A stretch of DNA of 64,000 bases from Perlabentimonas gracilis. GTDB taxonomy: Bacteria; Bacteroidota; Bacteroidia; Bacteroidales; Tenuifilaceae. Position numbers and translations under genes: made by a program. Below the pieces are notes generated by a model, which did no database searches, had not been told where the DNA came from, and saw only the letters and a program-made list of their open reading frames with translations. The stretch covers positions 34,466 through 98,465 of the forward strand of contig NZ_JAANIG010000012.1 of NCBI RefSeq assembly GCF_011174675.1. Direction: 5' to 3'. Below, one piece after another: positions 26,184 through 35,778 of the stretch (positions are counted from its first letter, which is position 1; every line of letters starts with the position of its first letter).

Positions 26184-26624
26184 CTATTCTTTTCCCATCT
26201 CCTCGTTAAACTTTTCAACACTTTCGTCAAGAGCTTTTCTTAACTTCTTAATGTCTGCCTTAATCTCTTCCTTCTTCTCATCGGCAGCCTCTTGGTACTC
26301 CTTAACCTTATTGTTCAGCTCCGTAGATTTTTGCTCAATATCCTTAAGCCTTTTATCTAGGCGCTCCTTGAGCTCACCTTCGGCATTTTCAACCTTTTTT
26401 GTGTAATCGGCTATCTTAGCTTCCGTTTTACTTTTAAAGGCTTCCAAATCGCTCATCATTTCATTAAACTGATCTTCTAGGTAGCTTTTAGTTGTTTCGT
26501 AGGCTTCCTTTGCCTCTTTCTTTACATCATCCTTGGTTGTTTTATCTTTTTCCTGCTGCCCAGCGCATGCAAATAGGAATATGGCCGATAGCATAACTGC
26601 AAATAATTTGATTGTGGTTTTCAT
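26184..26624 (-). CDS. Coiled-coil lipoprotein
   Basis: 146 residues. Signal sequence with lipobox LFAC (Cys20); the remainder is a continuous charged helix, Lys/Glu/Asp rich with heptad spacing, interrupted nowhere by Pro or Gly runs. It resembles small Bacteroidota 'YtxH-like' or apolipoprotein-like envelope proteins that stabilise the membrane. The ATG at 26622-26624 is chosen over the TTG two codons upstream. Function is unknown; single gene. Confidence 0.8.
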   Translation of the reverse strand: MKTTIKLFAVMLSAIFLFACAGQQEKDKTTKDDVKKEAKEAYETTKSYLEDQFNEMMSDLEAFKSKTEAKIADYTKKVENAEGELKERLDKRLKDIEQKSTELNNKVKEYQEAADEKKEEIKADIKKLRKALDESVEKFNEEMGKE

Positions 26625-26889
26625 GGTCAAAATAATTTTTATGGTTTACTAATCAATTAAAAATGCAATGTAGTGAATTTTATTGACTTACGCAAATATC
26701 AAAACTTGAGAAAACCATTATAGATTGAATTTCGTGTAAATCCAAAAAGGAATTATTCAGAATTTCACTATAATTACAACTATATGTAACAATGTAGTTG
26801 AATAAAACTTCAACAGCATTATATTATTAGCAGACAAACAGTTAGAACCAAAAATAATCCAGAGAAAATCAACCCTAACGTAGCAATTT

Positions 26890-29343
26890 ATGAGAATTAG
26901 ATCTTTTCTTGTTTTGGTAGCAGCAATGGTATTGCAGCTCCATCTTGCCAAAGCTCAGAATGAGCTGGCTCCTGGCCTCGATATCGTAGGCTATGGCTAC
27001 AATATTTTTGGCAAATTTGCCGATAACGAGAGCCTTAAACCCTACCCTCTTTTCAATTTTGGTGATGATAGAGTTGTCCCTGTTGGCGCCCGCCGCTATG
27101 ATGTTCCTGAATATGTAATGCTGGAGAACATTGGGAAAAAAGAAGTTACAGAGGTATCTGGCTCGAATGAGCGAGAGTTTACTAAGAATTTTGGAGCATC
27201 GATTGGGCTCGAAATTGATGCTGCCGTATTTGGATCGTCTGTTAATACTGCCTTCGAGCGAACCTGGGGTGGTGCCGAACGTAATTTTTTCCATACCATC
27301 CGCGATGCCAACCGCACATGGAGGATAAGCATCGACAGAAGGGCTAACCTTAGGGATATCTTAGACCCAATGGCCAAGAAGGATATTGACAACATGGACC
27401 CATCGGAGCTATTCGATCTATACGGAACGCACTTTGTTGCTAGCGCATTCCTGGGAGGGCGATCCGACTACACAACAGTTACCCGAGTAACCGAAAAATT
27501 TACCGAAGAAGAAATTAAGGTGGCTGTTTCGGCAAAGTACAAGGTGGTGAGCGCCAACGTGGAAACAAACTTCTCCCAGAAGGAGAAGGAGATTGAGTCG
27601 AACACCCGAACCGACCTTACCGTTACCGGTGGAAACTCTGAGTATGCTGGTAATATCCATAATTTTGAGATGTACCGACTTTGGGCCGATGGAATAAGGA
27701 CACTACCCGTTCTTTGCGACTTTGAAAAGGGAAGCCTTCGTCCAATTTGGGATTTAGCAGGAAACCCTACTCGTAAAGCTCAGCTTGAGGCCGCATTTAA
27801 CGAACTAATACAGATGTACCCTATACCCGAAGCTATTGCCGACTTGGTATCGATTAAAAATGAAGCGTTTATGGTAAAGAACAAGGCCGCTGGTTTGTAC
27901 TGGGATTTCGCTGGCAATAGCGATAAAGCAGAGAAGAAAGGAGGCAAACTAAGGCTTTGGGCAAAGGATAAAGGCTCAAATAAAAACCAAGGATTTGATA
28001 GGGTTTTTAGGATTATCCCTCATGAGATGGAGGCGGGTTGGGTTTACATTCAGCCACAGCATACGTACCATGTGCTTGATGTATCTGGTGGTGTGAAAAC
28101 CCCAAATGCCGAAATTCAACTTTGGGACTTAGGTAAAGCCAATGCAGGACAACTATTTAGAATGGAGCCTGTTGACCGAGAGCCTAACACGTTTTTCCTA
28201 AAGGCAAAGAATAGCGAATTGTATCTTGAAGCTCCAAAAAATGAACAGGGGACTGTGATTGTTCAGAATAAATTTACTGGAGCTGATAATCAGAAGTGGT
28301 TTTTTGAGGAATTTGATCCAGCCAATATTGCTCAACCAAGCCAAGACTACTACGCAATATACCTTGCTGGAACCAATAAAGCATGGGATTTCCCTGGAGC
28401 CTACCCCGATGTGAGGGAAAACAAGCTGCAGCTTTGGAATGCTAAAGGCGACCAGATTGGAGATAGGCTTTACCGAATAGCAAAAGACAAGGACTTCTTT
28501 GTAATTCGTCCCGATCATCACAACACCTTTTTGCTTACTGGTAAAAAGAATGCGCAGCTCACTACTGCTGCACAAAAAAGGGAGGACGATCAGCTGTTTA
28601 CCTTTATATACGGTGGCCAACCAATGGCATACCATATCGTTCATAAGGAAACAGGTCAGGTAATTGGTGCCGAGCCCAACAGGCTTCGGGCCGATGGTTG
28701 CCAGGTTAAGCTCTATGAGTTGAATGGTGGCGAGAGCCAGCGCTGGGAACTTCGTCAGCAAGAGCGAAAACGCCCACTCCATGAAGGAACTTACAATATT
28801 AAGGTTACGCACTCCAATAAGTATATTGACCTGTCAGGAAACGATCAGGTAAGCAATAAGAATGGTGCCAATGTACAAATTTGGGATATGGACGGAGGAA
28901 AGGATAGAATTGTTAAGTTTATCCCCACCGACCATCCACAGTTCTACAAAATTCAGTTCCAAAACGGAGGACGTTTCCTTGATGTTGGTGGAGCATGGAG
29001 CGTAAAGGACATGAACGTTGCCGACCAGGCAAAATGGCAGGCGTGGGATAAAAGTGGCCGCAAGGGAGGCCGCCCCGACAGGCTTAGAAAGGTTGATGAG
29101 GGAGCAAATATTCACGTTTGGGAAAACAATAACAGGAACAACCAAGTCTGGAGAATAATACCCCTTGGTAATAACGGTTTTGCTTTCATAAACAGGCATA
29201 GCGGCAAAGCTATGGATGTTCAGGGTGGCAAACTTGATGCAAATGGCACCAATGTGCTGCAGTGGCACTACAATAAAGACAGTAGAAACCAGCAGTTTAA
29301 ACTTATACAAGCTGAGGATAAAAAGGAATACAAAGCAGATTAA
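26890..29343 (+). CDS. Secreted MACPF (perforin-like) protein with C-terminal beta-trefoil lectin repeats
   Basis: 817 residues. Signal peptide 1-22 (ending AKAQ). Residues ~30-310 form a MACPF domain: the signature LYGTHFVASAFLGGRSDY (Y178-G-T-H-F182), an upstream amphipathic TMH1-like segment (SIGLEIDAAVFGSSVNTAF), a TMH2-like segment (IKVAVSAKYKVVSANVET) and a TVTGGN turn. From ~330 to the end there are about three RICIN-type beta-trefoil domains with repeated QLW/LRLW, W-D-F and 'R.FRI.P' patterns and GG..LD/VLDVSGG loops. No lipobox, so it is either periplasmic or secreted. MACPF proteins make pores; several in Bacteroidales (BSAPs) kill rival strains. The lectin repeats suggest glycan targeting. 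Monocistronic, with its own terminator. Confidence 0.9.
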   Translation: MRIRSFLVLVAAMVLQLHLAKAQNELAPGLDIVGYGYNIFGKFADNESLKPYPLFNFGDDRVVPVGARRYDVPEYVMLENIGKKEVTEVSGSNEREFTKNFGASIGLEIDAAVFGSSVNTAFERTWGGAERNFFHTIRDANRTWRISIDRRANLRDILDPMAKKDIDNMDPSELFDLYGTHFVASAFLGGRSDYTTVTRVTEKFTEEEIKVAVSAKYKVVSANVETNFSQKEKEIESNTRTDLTVTGGNSEYAGNIHNFEMYRLWADGIRTLPVLCDFEKGSLRPIWDLAGNPTRKAQLEAAFNELIQMYPIPEAIADLVSIKNEAFMVKNKAAGLYWDFAGNSDKAEKKGGKLRLWAKDKGSNKNQGFDRVFRIIPHEMEAGWVYIQPQHTYHVLDVSGGVKTPNAEIQLWDLGKANAGQLFRMEPVDREPNTFFLKAKNSELYLEAPKNEQGTVIVQNKFTGADNQKWFFEEFDPANIAQPSQDYYAIYLAGTNKAWDFPGAYPDVRENKLQLWNAKGDQIGDRLYRIAKDKDFFVIRPDHHNTFLLTGKKNAQLTTAAQKREDDQLFTFIYGGQPMAYHIVHKETGQVIGAEPNRLRADGCQVKLYELNGGESQRWELRQQERKRPLHEGTYNIKVTHSNKYIDLSGNDQVSNKNGANVQIWDMDGGKDRIVKFIPTDHPQFYKIQFQNGGRFLDVGGAWSVKDMNVADQAKWQAWDKSGRKGGRPDRLRKVDEGANIHVWENNNRNNQVWRIIPLGNNGFAFINRHSGKAMDVQGGKLDANGTNVLQWHYNKDSRNQQFKLIQAEDKKEYKAD

Positions 29344-29361
29344 GTATCAATAAGCTCAAAG

Positions 29362-29400
29362 AAAAGCCTTCGGTTACTAGTAGTCGAGGGCTTTTTTTTT
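29362..29400 (+). terminator. Terminator of the MACPF gene
   Basis: An imperfect hairpin (AAAAGCCTTCG / CGAGGGCTTTT) ending in a run of ten T, 18 nt past the stop codon. Confidence 0.85.
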
Positions 29401-29414
29401 GAAATCACTTAAGA

Positions 29415-30317
29415 TTACCTTCCTTTGCGTGGGTGAAACCTAATAATGGTATCCTTTAGGTATTCCCTATCGAGGTGGGTATAAATCTCGGTGGTAAGTA
29501 TCGATTCATGCCCTAGCATCTCTTGCACAACCCGAATATCGGCGCCGCCCTCAACAAGGTGCGTTGCAAATGAGTGCCTAAGCGTATGCGGGCTGATATT
29601 TTTTTGTATTTCAGCATCGCGCGCTGCATTCTTTACTATGGTGAAAATCATTTCACGGGTCAATTTTTTCCCTCGTCTATTTAAAAAAACAATATTTTCC
29701 GATGATTTATCGATCTTTGGCAAGCTATGCCTGTCGGGCATATACAGCTTTATCTCCTTAATAGCCTTTTGCCCAATGGGCACCAACCGCTCCTTATCGC
29801 CCTTACCCAACACCTTAACAAAACCCTCGTCGAAATGCAAATCGGTAAGGCGCAAGCCTACCAATTCCGATACGCGTAAACCACAGCTGTATAGGGTTTC
29901 GAGTATGGCCTTATTTCGTTGGCCTTCGGGTTTGCTCAAATCGAATGTTGAAAGCATCTTGTCAATATCATCAACAGAAAGCACATCGGGTAGCTTGCGA
30001 GTCATTTTGGGGCCTACAATCTGCTCGGTGGGGTCAATATCTATCACCTCCTCCACCATAAGGTAACGATAAAATCCTTTAACCCCCGATAGTATCCTGG
30101 CCTGAGAGCGATGGTTGTACCCATTGGTATGAATAAACTCAAGGAATTGGCTCATATCATCGGCGCTAAGGGTTTCGGGCTCTTTCCCCAAATGATCCTC
30201 GGCAAATGTGCGCAGCACCTTTACATCACGAATATATGCATTAACCGAGTTCTCGGCCAACGATTTCTCGAGGCGCAAAAACCGGACGTAATCATCAATG
30301 GCAAGTTCCCAGCTCAT
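29415..30317 (-). CDS. xerD: Site-specific tyrosine recombinase XerD
   Basis: 300 residues from MSWELAIDDYVRFL. N-terminal SAM-like core-binding domain (~1-90) and C-terminal catalytic domain with Arg in SCGLRVSELVGLR, Lys in VLGKGDKERLVP, HTLRHSFATHL (H..R..H), LGHESILTTEIYTH with the nucleophile Tyr. Length and the close match to XerD hallmarks indicate the housekeeping dif recombinase, not an integrase. The frame extends 13 codons upstream to 30356, but the promoter element TAAATTTG at 30336-30343 falls inside that extension, so the downstream ATG is taken. Divergent from pyk. Confidence 0.95.
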   Translation of the reverse strand: MSWELAIDDYVRFLRLEKSLAENSVNAYIRDVKVLRTFAEDHLGKEPETLSADDMSQFLEFIHTNGYNHRSQARILSGVKGFYRYLMVEEVIDIDPTEQIVGPKMTRKLPDVLSVDDIDKMLSTFDLSKPEGQRNKAILETLYSCGLRVSELVGLRLTDLHFDEGFVKVLGKGDKERLVPIGQKAIKEIKLYMPDRHSLPKIDKSSENIVFLNRRGKKLTREMIFTIVKNAARDAEIQKNISPHTLRHSFATHLVEGGADIRVVQEMLGHESILTTEIYTHLDREYLKDTIIRFHPRKGR

Positions 30318-30335
30318 ATACGTAAAATTGGATGG

Positions 30336-30343
30336 CAAATTTA
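30336..30343 (-). promoter_or_regulatory. -7 element of the xerD promoter
   Basis: TAAATTTG on the minus strand matches TAnnTTTG, 18 nt upstream of the chosen ATG at 30317. It decides the xerD start. Confidence 0.6.
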
Positions 30344-30410
30344 ACCATTTGTTCATTAGAAAATGTAATGTTAAGAAATTAGCCGTTCACACTAACCACT
30401 AGAATTTGTG

Positions 30411-30441
30411 TTTGAAGCTAATGGCAAATCAACTATCTTTG
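30411..30441 (+). promoter_or_regulatory. Promoter of pyk
   Basis: TTTG (30411-30414), a 19-nt spacer and TATCTTTG (30434-30441): the most complete Bacteroidota consensus promoter in the window. Predicted leader of about 23 nt. Confidence 0.8.
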
Positions 30442-30470
30442 CACTGCTCTTCACCTAAATTAAAAACCAT

Positions 30471-31889
30471 ATGCTTAAGAAAACCAAAATAGTAGCCACC
30501 ATATCGGATAAGAAATGCGATGTGGACTTTATCCGCGAGCTCTTTGATGCAGGAATGAATGTGGTGCGCCTAAATACTGCTCACCAAAATTTCGAACAGG
30601 CCAAGCTGGTTGTCGACACAGTTCGTGCCGTTTCCGATAGGATAGCTATTCTGGTGGATACAAAAGGCCCCGAGATTCGCACATCGGCTTATGGTCAGGA
30701 GATAGAGGTAAATACTGGCGATATCGTTAGGGTTTATGGTAATCCTAATGGTCATTCAAACAGTGGAGAGCTATACGTTTCATACCCTAACATCACCAAG
30801 GAGGTACCCAAGGGTACGTACCTGCTTATTGACGATGGGGAAATTGAGCTACGAGTAGTAGCAAACGAGGGCGAGTACCTCGAATGTCAGGCCACAAATG
30901 CTGGAGTAATTAAATTCAAGAAAAGCGTAAACATTCCCAACGTATCAATTAACCTACCCTCGCTCACCGAAAAGGATAGGCAGTTTATTGAGTTTGCCAT
31001 TGAGAATAATCTCGATTTTATAGCCCACTCCTTTGTACGCACCAAGCAGGATGTTATTGATATTAAAAATATCATAAAAAAGCACAATAGCCCCATAAAA
31101 ATAATTGCAAAGATTGAGAACCAGCAAGGGGTTGATAATATCGACGAGATACTCGATCACACCTATGGTATCATGGTGGCTCGTGGCGATTTGGGCATTG
31201 AGATCCCTGCCGAAAAGATTCCTACCATCCAGCGATATCTTATAAACAAATGTGTTGAGAGCAAAAAGCCCGTGATCATTGCCACGCAGATGCTCCACAC
31301 CATGATTGAACACCCAAGGCCCACCCGTGCCGAGATTAACGATGTGGCCAGCGCCATATACAATCGTGCCGATGCCGTGATGCTTAGCGGCGAAACAGCT
31401 TATGGGCAATACCCTGTTGATGCGGTTAAAACCATGACTCGGGTTGCTCAGGAGGTGGAGTGCATGCTCGATGCCGATCCCGATATCCCCCTAACACGAA
31501 TTCATAATGAGGTGACGGCAACACTAGCACGTAATGCCGTTAGGGCTTGCGGATCGTTACCCATTAAGGCCATTGTGGTGGACACCATGTCGGGGCGCAC
31601 TGGTCGTTACCTTTCGGCCTTTAGAGGCAAAGTGCCCGTTTACGCCATGTGCTACAACCCCACCGTAATGCGGCAGCTTGCCCTTTCGTTTGGCATCATG
31701 GCCAACTACATGGAGCTTATTGAAAGTCGCGACAGCTTCCTAAGCGATGCCATATCAACACTTATTGATAATAACAAGGTGAAAGAGGATGATATGGTGC
31801 TAGTGGTTGGCGGCAGCTTTGGCCCTGGTAATGGAGCATCATTCATGGAGATTAGCGAGGTGAAAAATTTGATGGTAAAACATTACTAA
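30471..31889 (+). CDS. pyk: Pyruvate kinase
   Basis: 472 residues. Converts phosphoenolpyruvate and ADP to pyruvate and ATP, the last step of glycolysis. N-terminal TKIVATISDKK, the substrate-site RLNTAHQ, VDTKGPEIRT, the catalytic Lys in IIAKIENQQGVDN, the Mg/K signature MVARGDLGIEIP and IATQMLHTM are all present. The usual 'SH' of MNFSH is TAH here. The C-terminal allosteric domain is of normal length, with no extra PEP-utiliser domain. Strong promoter just upstream; the TPR gene follows after 62 nt on the same strand. Confidence 0.97.
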   Translation: MLKKTKIVATISDKKCDVDFIRELFDAGMNVVRLNTAHQNFEQAKLVVDTVRAVSDRIAILVDTKGPEIRTSAYGQEIEVNTGDIVRVYGNPNGHSNSGELYVSYPNITKEVPKGTYLLIDDGEIELRVVANEGEYLECQATNAGVIKFKKSVNIPNVSINLPSLTEKDRQFIEFAIENNLDFIAHSFVRTKQDVIDIKNIIKKHNSPIKIIAKIENQQGVDNIDEILDHTYGIMVARGDLGIEIPAEKIPTIQRYLINKCVESKKPVIIATQMLHTMIEHPRPTRAEINDVASAIYNRADAVMLSGETAYGQYPVDAVKTMTRVAQEVECMLDADPDIPLTRIHNEVTATLARNAVRACGSLPIKAIVVDTMSGRTGRYLSAFRGKVPVYAMCYNPTVMRQLALSFGIMANYMELIESRDSFLSDAISTLIDNNKVKEDDMVLVVGGSFGPGNGASFMEISEVKNLMVKHY

Positions 31890-31951
31890 AGCACTAAAAG
31901 GGGGAGTACCACGTTATCAACAATAACCAGCTAAATCAATCTATCCTCTGG

Positions 31952-33154
31952 ATGCGTCGTTTATCCTTTATCGTAGTACTTATTTCAATAGCCATATCGG
32001 CATTTTCGCAAAAGTTCCCCGAGCATTACTACCGTGCCCAAGCTGCAGTGCAAGCCAACCATCTCGACCTTGCTCTGCAGTGGATTGACTCCGCAACCAT
32101 CGCCTCGCCTAGGTTGCCCAACATATGGATTAAAAAGGGCGAGATATTCTACCTAAAAAGTATGCCCGACAGTGCGCTTGCATACTTTACCAAAGCCGAA
32201 ACCATTAGAAATGGGGTAGCCGCCTACTGGATGGCACGATGCCACAGCCTACTTGGCGACACAACCAGTGCCCTTGCTGAGCTGGAAAGACACCTCTCCT
32301 CCACCCCAAAGGAGTTTGAGGCGACAATACTGCTCGACACTGCATTTACCCCAATTAAAGGCACAAGGCAGTGGCAAGACCTTTGGCTAAATCATTGGTA
32401 CAACAACAACGAGCTACTTGCCGCCGATGTGGCATACCACTTTTCGCGTGGCGAATGGGACTATGCTTTAGATTTGCTTAACGAGAGAATGCATGGGCGC
32501 AATGTTCGCCACTCCTTCTTCGCCCTGCGTGGCGAGGCATATTTCCGAATAGGTAGTTACAAGGCTGCCGAAGCCGATTTTGCCCAGGCACTCAAGCGTA
32601 GTAGGAGAAATCATAGCTACATGGCGTGGCGTGGCAAGTCGCTTGCACAGTTAAACAAGCACCGAAAAGCCATAAGGTTGCTAAATCAGGCCATAGAGCT
32701 ATCGGGTGGCGAACCCGAGTACATTAAAGCACGTGCTATGGCATTCGCCAGTAGCCAGGAATACGACAAAGCCTTTGCAGATATAAAGGAATACCTCACA
32801 TTTTACCCCACCGATACGGAAGCCCTAGCTATTAATCTTGATATATCGCTTAAGGCAAATCGCAATATCGATGCGTTGCTCACAGTGAATAGGCTTTTAA
32901 AATTGCAACCCGATAAATGGCAACACTACCTTACAAGGGGAAGCATCTACATTAAATCGAAAAACTGGGAGGTGGCAGAAATAGATTTAAATCGTGCCAT
33001 TGAGCTGGGGGCAGATAGTAAGGAGGCATTCCTTTGGAGAGGGAATTGCCGTTTCAACCTAGGGAATCGTTCGGGGGCATGCGCCGATTGGAAGCAGGCC
33101 GTAAAGCGGGGTAGCTTCCAATCGCAGGAACTGGTTTACAAGCACTGCCCCTAG
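31952..33154 (+). CDS. Exported TPR-repeat protein
   Basis: 400 residues with a signal peptide (1-19, ending AFSQ). The rest is a TPR solenoid of about eight to nine repeats, for example AAEADFAQALKRSRRNHSY and NWEVAEIDLNRAIELGADSK. No catalytic domain, so it is a periplasmic protein-interaction scaffold. It follows pyk by 62 nt and may be read through from it, and its stop lies 2 nt from the convergent stop of batE. Partner unknown. Confidence 0.9.
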   Translation: MRRLSFIVVLISIAISAFSQKFPEHYYRAQAAVQANHLDLALQWIDSATIASPRLPNIWIKKGEIFYLKSMPDSALAYFTKAETIRNGVAAYWMARCHSLLGDTTSALAELERHLSSTPKEFEATILLDTAFTPIKGTRQWQDLWLNHWYNNNELLAADVAYHFSRGEWDYALDLLNERMHGRNVRHSFFALRGEAYFRIGSYKAAEADFAQALKRSRRNHSYMAWRGKSLAQLNKHRKAIRLLNQAIELSGGEPEYIKARAMAFASSQEYDKAFADIKEYLTFYPTDTEALAINLDISLKANRNIDALLTVNRLLKLQPDKWQHYLTRGSIYIKSKNWEVAEIDLNRAIELGADSKEAFLWRGNCRFNLGNRSGACADWKQAVKRGSFQSQELVYKHCP

Positions 33155-33156
33155 CA

Positions 33157-33921
33157 CTAAATTAATTCAAGCGTTTCGCTTGGAATCCACCCCTTATTCC
33201 CATCGGCAATACGAATCTCTACCCATTGACCAATGGCTTTGGTAATTTGCACCTTGGTTCCCGAATGAAGAATGAATATCTCCTTACCAGCATCACCAGG
33301 TGAACTCTTAACGGTTACCACCGGTTGAAAAATTATGGCCTCGTCCCTGAGCATCACCCTCTCCTTTTCCTGAATGCTAAAAACAATCGATGATACGACA
33401 AATAAGATTGACATAATGCCAAATGTAAAGGACAACCGTTTGACCCAGGGCCTAAAGGAAAACCAAAACACCAGACCAAGTGTAAGTGTTACTGTAAGCC
33501 AGAAAAGGCTAATCCAAGCCCAGCCATTGGAAGATAATATGCCTCTTACCGAACGATACCATTTTACAAGAAAAAACACTGGCAAAGGTTCAATCCTATC
33601 AACGGTGAATGAGCGGGCATACTCTAAATTGAACTCAATATCCTCGTTGTTGGGTTTAAGTCGGTGCGCTCTCTCGAAGTTAAGTATGGCGTAGGCATTC
33701 TTGCCCAGCTTAAAATAGGAATTACCTAAATTGTAGTACAACTCCGCATTGTAATAGCCACTATCGACAAGGGTTTGGTATAGCTCTGCAGCCTCGTCGA
33801 ACTTACCCTCGATGTAGTGGTTGTTGGCAACATTGAGAAGTGAATCGGGAACAATTCTGGCGCTTAGGCCAGTGCTACCTAAAAGTATGATTATTGAAAT
33901 AATAAGGTATCGCATATTCAT
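33157..33921 (-). CDS. batE: BatE: TPR plus C-terminal SH3-like protein
   Basis: 254 residues. Signal peptide (1-21), two TPR units (ANNHYIEGKFDEAAELYQTL; YYNLGNSYFKLGKNAYAI), two transmembrane helices (~135-180) and a bacterial SH3 domain at the C-terminus (VKSSPGDAGKEIFILHSGTK..., ending GWIPSETLELI). This layout is BatE of the Bacteroidota aerotolerance operon. It is the last gene of the nine-gene moxR-bat operon, 30 nt after batD. The Bat proteins are thought to form an inner-membrane complex for envelope stress or oxygen tolerance; biochemical role not settled. Confidence 0.92.
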   Translation of the reverse strand: MNMRYLIISIIILLGSTGLSARIVPDSLLNVANNHYIEGKFDEAAELYQTLVDSGYYNAELYYNLGNSYFKLGKNAYAILNFERAHRLKPNNEDIEFNLEYARSFTVDRIEPLPVFFLVKWYRSVRGILSSNGWAWISLFWLTVTLTLGLVFWFSFRPWVKRLSFTFGIMSILFVVSSIVFSIQEKERVMLRDEAIIFQPVVTVKSSPGDAGKEIFILHSGTKVQITKAIGQWVEIRIADGNKGWIPSETLELI

Positions 33922-33951
33922 TCAGGTATCAATATGGTTTCGTAACAAGCT

Positions 33952-35766
33952 TTACTTTCCAATTATCTCTTCGAGCTTTGATATTAGGGCGATGGCACTA
34001 TCGTAAAGCTCCTTCATTTGCGAATGCTCACCCCTTGGGGCATACCGAGCGTATTCGCAAACTGAAATAATTCTCAGAAACTCTTCGGCATCAGCATTAT
34101 CAACGCTATTTTTCAGTAGCGTTTCCCTTGCGCTATCGCTCGATAAGCTAGCAACAGGAATGCTTAGCTTATCGGCAATGTATCCCCACAACGCCTTAAG
34201 CAGCTCCTCATGGAATAGCTCAGAATTCGATTGCAACAGATGTTTTTGAGCCTCCTGCAATCGTTTCCTTGCAACTTTCTTAGCCCTCTTAGTTTTTACC
34301 AACATTATATTGTTTAGCAACATTCGGCGTTGGTGGATATACCAGAACGTAGCTGCAAAAATCACAAGTATTATAATGATAAGAAGATAATACTTGCTGC
34401 TTCCAATTAGAATTGGAAATCCACGGCTAAGCTTAAATCCGTCGGTTTTAATAAACCGAATGTCCTGGCCAATAAACCGAATGTCTTCGCGCGCAAAGCC
34501 CACAATTTGCGTACCCTTATGCTCACTTCCATCGGCTTCGACAGTTAAAGCAAGTGGTTTCGATTTTAGCGTGATGTATTTCTCCTTAATTGGATCGAAG
34601 TAAGAAAACTCCATAGCTCCTAAATCGAAATTTCCTGGGCCGCGGGGTATGGCAACATACTCAAAGTTTTTTGAGCCTGTGGCACCCTGGGAGGTAGTGT
34701 TTATCCTATCGCTGGTTTTTGGGTCGAAAACCTCGAAGCTACTAGGAAACTCGAACCTTGGGGTTTCAATAAGCCTTAAGTTTCCACTACCGGCTACCCT
34801 TACCTTTAGGTTTACCGCCTCATTGGTCTTAAGTTCGGTTTTATCGAAACCAGCCTCTAGGTTAAAACTCCCAACTGCTCCGGTAAATGAGGCGGGTGCA
34901 TTGGGTGGTAAATCGCGAATTTTAAGCGTTTTCTCCTTGCTGGCCAAGCGAACCCTCACGTTTTGATGCGACCCGAAAAACTCATCGAAAATGGACTGTG
35001 GACGACCACCCTGCTGCTGAGCCACAACTACTATTTCAAACGGTTCGATCTTAATATCGCCGGTACGCTGTGGAAATAGCAGATACTTTTTAAGAACGCC
35101 CATATTGTAAATACGGCCATCCACGTTTACCCTCTCGAAACGAATATTGTTTGGAGTCTCCACATCCTGACTCCAAAAACCGTTGAACGAGGGGAACTTA
35201 ATATCCTCAAAACCTGCAATATTCGATCTTGTATAAATCTTTAGCGTGGCAAGAATGGGCTGTCCACGATAGGCTGTTTGCCTATCGAATTCAATATCCA
35301 CAAAAATGTTATCAGCAGGTTGCTCTGTCTGGGGTTGACTTGAAGTTCCGGGTTGAGTTCTCGAGGGCTGCGATGGTTTGCTACCCTGTACTACCTCAAT
35401 CTCTATGGCTTCGGTTTTGTAATCTCTTTTCGATACGGTTGCTGTAGCAGGGCTAATGGTAAATTTTCCAGCCTCGGTTGCCTCAAGTATGTATGTATAG
35501 GTAAACTCGTAGGTTTGGGTCATCTGCCCATTTATAATTTGAATGCTACTGCTGGTTGATGTACTAGGCCCTGCCAAAATATAAAAATTATCGAAAGCAG
35601 GTGGGTTCAGCTCCTGAGGACGGGCATTGAGTTTGTAAACTACCCTAAACTGTTCGCCTACGGCCACCACGTTAGGAGCCGACACACTAAATTCTACATC
35701 CTGCGCAAAAATATTTACACATGATGACAGAAATAGTAAAACAAGGGTTAATCGCTTTAAATACAT
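33952..35766 (-). CDS. batD: BatD: periplasmic BatD-family protein
   Basis: 604 residues. Signal peptide (1-21), a large periplasmic part of Ig-like beta domains (~22-455) starting DVEFSVSAPNVVAVGEQFR, a Pro/Gln/Thr-rich linker near 135-150, one transmembrane helix (~462-480) and a cytoplasmic Lys/Arg-rich helical tail. Matches the BatD oxygen-tolerance family in length and order. Starts 12 nt after batC ends. Confidence 0.93.
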   Translation of the reverse strand: MYLKRLTLVLLFLSSCVNIFAQDVEFSVSAPNVVAVGEQFRVVYKLNARPQELNPPAFDNFYILAGPSTSTSSSIQIINGQMTQTYEFTYTYILEATEAGKFTISPATATVSKRDYKTEAIEIEVVQGSKPSQPSRTQPGTSSQPQTEQPADNIFVDIEFDRQTAYRGQPILATLKIYTRSNIAGFEDIKFPSFNGFWSQDVETPNNIRFERVNVDGRIYNMGVLKKYLLFPQRTGDIKIEPFEIVVVAQQQGGRPQSIFDEFFGSHQNVRVRLASKEKTLKIRDLPPNAPASFTGAVGSFNLEAGFDKTELKTNEAVNLKVRVAGSGNLRLIETPRFEFPSSFEVFDPKTSDRINTTSQGATGSKNFEYVAIPRGPGNFDLGAMEFSYFDPIKEKYITLKSKPLALTVEADGSEHKGTQIVGFAREDIRFIGQDIRFIKTDGFKLSRGFPILIGSSKYYLLIIIILVIFAATFWYIHQRRMLLNNIMLVKTKRAKKVARKRLQEAQKHLLQSNSELFHEELLKALWGYIADKLSIPVASLSSDSARETLLKNSVDNADAEEFLRIISVCEYARYAPRGEHSQMKELYDSAIALISKLEEIIGK

Positions 35767-35778
35767 ATCGATATGGTA

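Noticed and set aside
28198..28812. 204-residue open frame antisense to the MACPF gene
   Set aside because: Lies inside the trefoil-coding region; no signal or motif; shadow frame.
29491..30066. 191-residue open frame antisense to xerD
   Set aside because: Shadow of the recombinase gene, rich in Ser/Ile as expected for a reverse frame.
29415..30317. Tyrosine recombinase as sign of an integrated element
   Set aside because: It has the length and motifs of the housekeeping XerD, next to pyk, with no tRNA, att repeats or phage genes.
30318..30356. Longer xerD N-terminus from the ATG at 30356
   Set aside because: A -7 promoter element lies within this stretch and the extra residues are not part of the family.
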